Assembly (NCBI RefSeq): GCF_946998875.1
Contig: NZ_CAMQAY010000012.1
Coordinates: 1-41,246, forward strand
DNA: 41,246 bases
Reading direction: 5' to 3'
Source: an uncultured Peptoniphilus sp.
GTDB lineage: Bacteria; Bacillota; Clostridia; Tissierellales; Peptoniphilaceae
Below, in pieces: positions 40,662 through 41,246 of the stretch (positions are counted from its first letter, which is position 1; every line of letters begins with the position of its first letter). The translations under genes were made by a program, and so were the position numbers. The notes beneath the pieces are model-generated. The model was given only the letters and a program-made list of their open reading frames with translations. It was not told where the DNA came from and searched no databases.

Positions 40662-41246
40662 TCTTATCACCTAAATATTTTTCTTTTAACTTAGGATCAA
40701 TTCTATCAATCATTTGAGTTGGAAGTATCTTTAATAATTCCCAACCTAAATCTAGGGTTTCTTCTATATCTCTATTTTCATTTTGGTCTTGTGTCAAAAA
40801 TCTCTTTTCAAACTCATTTCCAAATTTTAAAATTAATTTTTCATCATCAGAAATATCATCTTCACCAATAATTTGTGCAAGGGCTCTAGTTTCTTGTACC
40901 TTTGAGTAGGATGCAAAAAGTTGAGAAGATAGGTCTGGGTGGTCTTCTCTTGTGTAGCCTTCACCAATGCCGTCCTTCATAAGTCTTGATAGAGATGGAA
41001 GAACATCTATTGGTGGATAAACTCCCTTGGAGAATAAATCACGACTTACTACAATTTGACCTTCTGTAATATAACCAGTTAAGTCAGGGATTGGGTGAGT
41101 GATGTCGTCATTAGGCATAGTTAAAATTGGAATAAGAGTTACAGAACCAGAGCTGTCCTTAATCATACCTGCCCTTTCATAAAGAGCTGCTAAATCAGAA
41201 TAAAGGTGTCCTGGATAGCCCTTTCTTGAAGGCACTTCTTCTCTTG
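40651..41246 (-). CDS. atpB: V-type ATP synthase subunit B, C-terminal part (cut by window edge)
   Basis: Non-catalytic nucleotide-binding subunit of the V/A-type ATPase. The visible portion begins REEVPSRKGYPGHLYSDLAALYERAG and includes LTMPNDDITHPIPDLTGYITEGQIVVSRDL, both highly conserved. The frame runs on past the right edge of the window, so only about 198 residues are seen. The apparent ATG-equivalent at 41235 is an internal GTG, not the start. It overlaps subunit D by 11 bases. Confidence 0.95.
   Translation of the reverse strand, partial: REEVPSRKGYPGHLYSDLAALYERAGMIKDSSGSVTLIPILTMPNDDITHPIPDLTGYITEGQIVVSRDLFSKGVYPPIDVLPSLSRLMKDGIGEGYTREDHPDLSSQLFASYSKVQETRALAQIIGEDDISDDEKLILKFGNEFEKRFLTQDQNENRDIEETLDLGWELLKILPTQMIDRIDPKLKEKYLGDKNGN

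Noticed and set aside
1..41246. CRISPR array
   Set aside because: No set of regularly spaced identical repeats was seen, and no cas-like gene is present.

Overview
The window reads as chromosomal DNA of a low-GC, Gram-positive anaerobe. Gene families and order (tmk / DarA-type PII protein / holB / ricT; veg / ispE; murB / rapZ / yvcK; large Bacillus-type SRP RNA; V-type ATPase; type 2 isopentenyl-diphosphate isomerase beside a MEP-pathway gene) fit a Firmicute of the Clostridia/Tissierellia kind. A Peptoniphilus- or Anaerococcus-like coccus is my best guess, and that is inference only. Most genes lie on the minus strand, and AGGTG- or GGAGG-type ribosome sites are common.

Layout, left to right. 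1-2.8 kb: bioB, trmB and a secreted DNA/RNA nuclease, each with its own promoter or terminator signals. 2.9-7.2 kb: a minus-strand operon murB-rapZ-yvcK-fni-hutD. 7.35-8.2 kb: a MerR-type regulator with a MerR-type 19-bp-spacer promoter. 8.28-17.65 kb: an accessory island bounded by imperfect 32-bp inverted repeats (27/32 identical). It carries xre-hsdM-hsdS-hsdR plus, at the end of the same operon, a reverse transcriptase with a C-terminal HEPN-like motif (AbiA type). It also holds debris of a mobile element: an N-terminal replication/primase-like fragment joined to the C-terminus of a large serine recombinase. 17.66-18.1 kb: ferritin. 18.2-25.8 kb: birA, a lysine/arginine/ornithine-decarboxylase family enzyme, tmk, two tandem DarA-type PII proteins, holB, ricT and a large membrane-anchored alpha/beta hydrolase. 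25.8-26.3 kb: tRNA-Ser(GGA) and SRP RNA behind one consensus promoter. 26.2-28.2 kb: veg, ispE and a divergent glutamate-racemase-like protein. 28.5-30.3 kb, plus strand: mnmA and bL25. 30.4-36.5 kb: a UgpBAEC-like ABC importer operon ending in a PHP metallohydrolase and a HAD phosphatase. 36.7-38.5 kb: a YtrA-type GntR regulator with its ABC exporter. 38.8-39.9 kb, plus strand: a short AspT-family transporter. 40.0 kb to the end: V-type ATPase subunits D and B, with B cut by the window edge.

The most interesting region is the island. A type I restriction-modification operon and an abortive-infection reverse transcriptase appear to be one transcription unit, headed by a small XRE regulator whose upstream region holds an 11-bp-period direct repeat. 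That layout suggests a layered anti-phage locus that arrived on a serine-recombinase element and has since lost its mobility genes. Second-tier points are the DarA duplication in the slot held by yaaR in Bacillus, a strong terminator whose U-tract abuts the ribosome site of the PHP gene, tandem consensus promoters in front of veg, and an intercistronic hairpin before the membrane hydrolase. All functions are read from sequence motifs without database searches.
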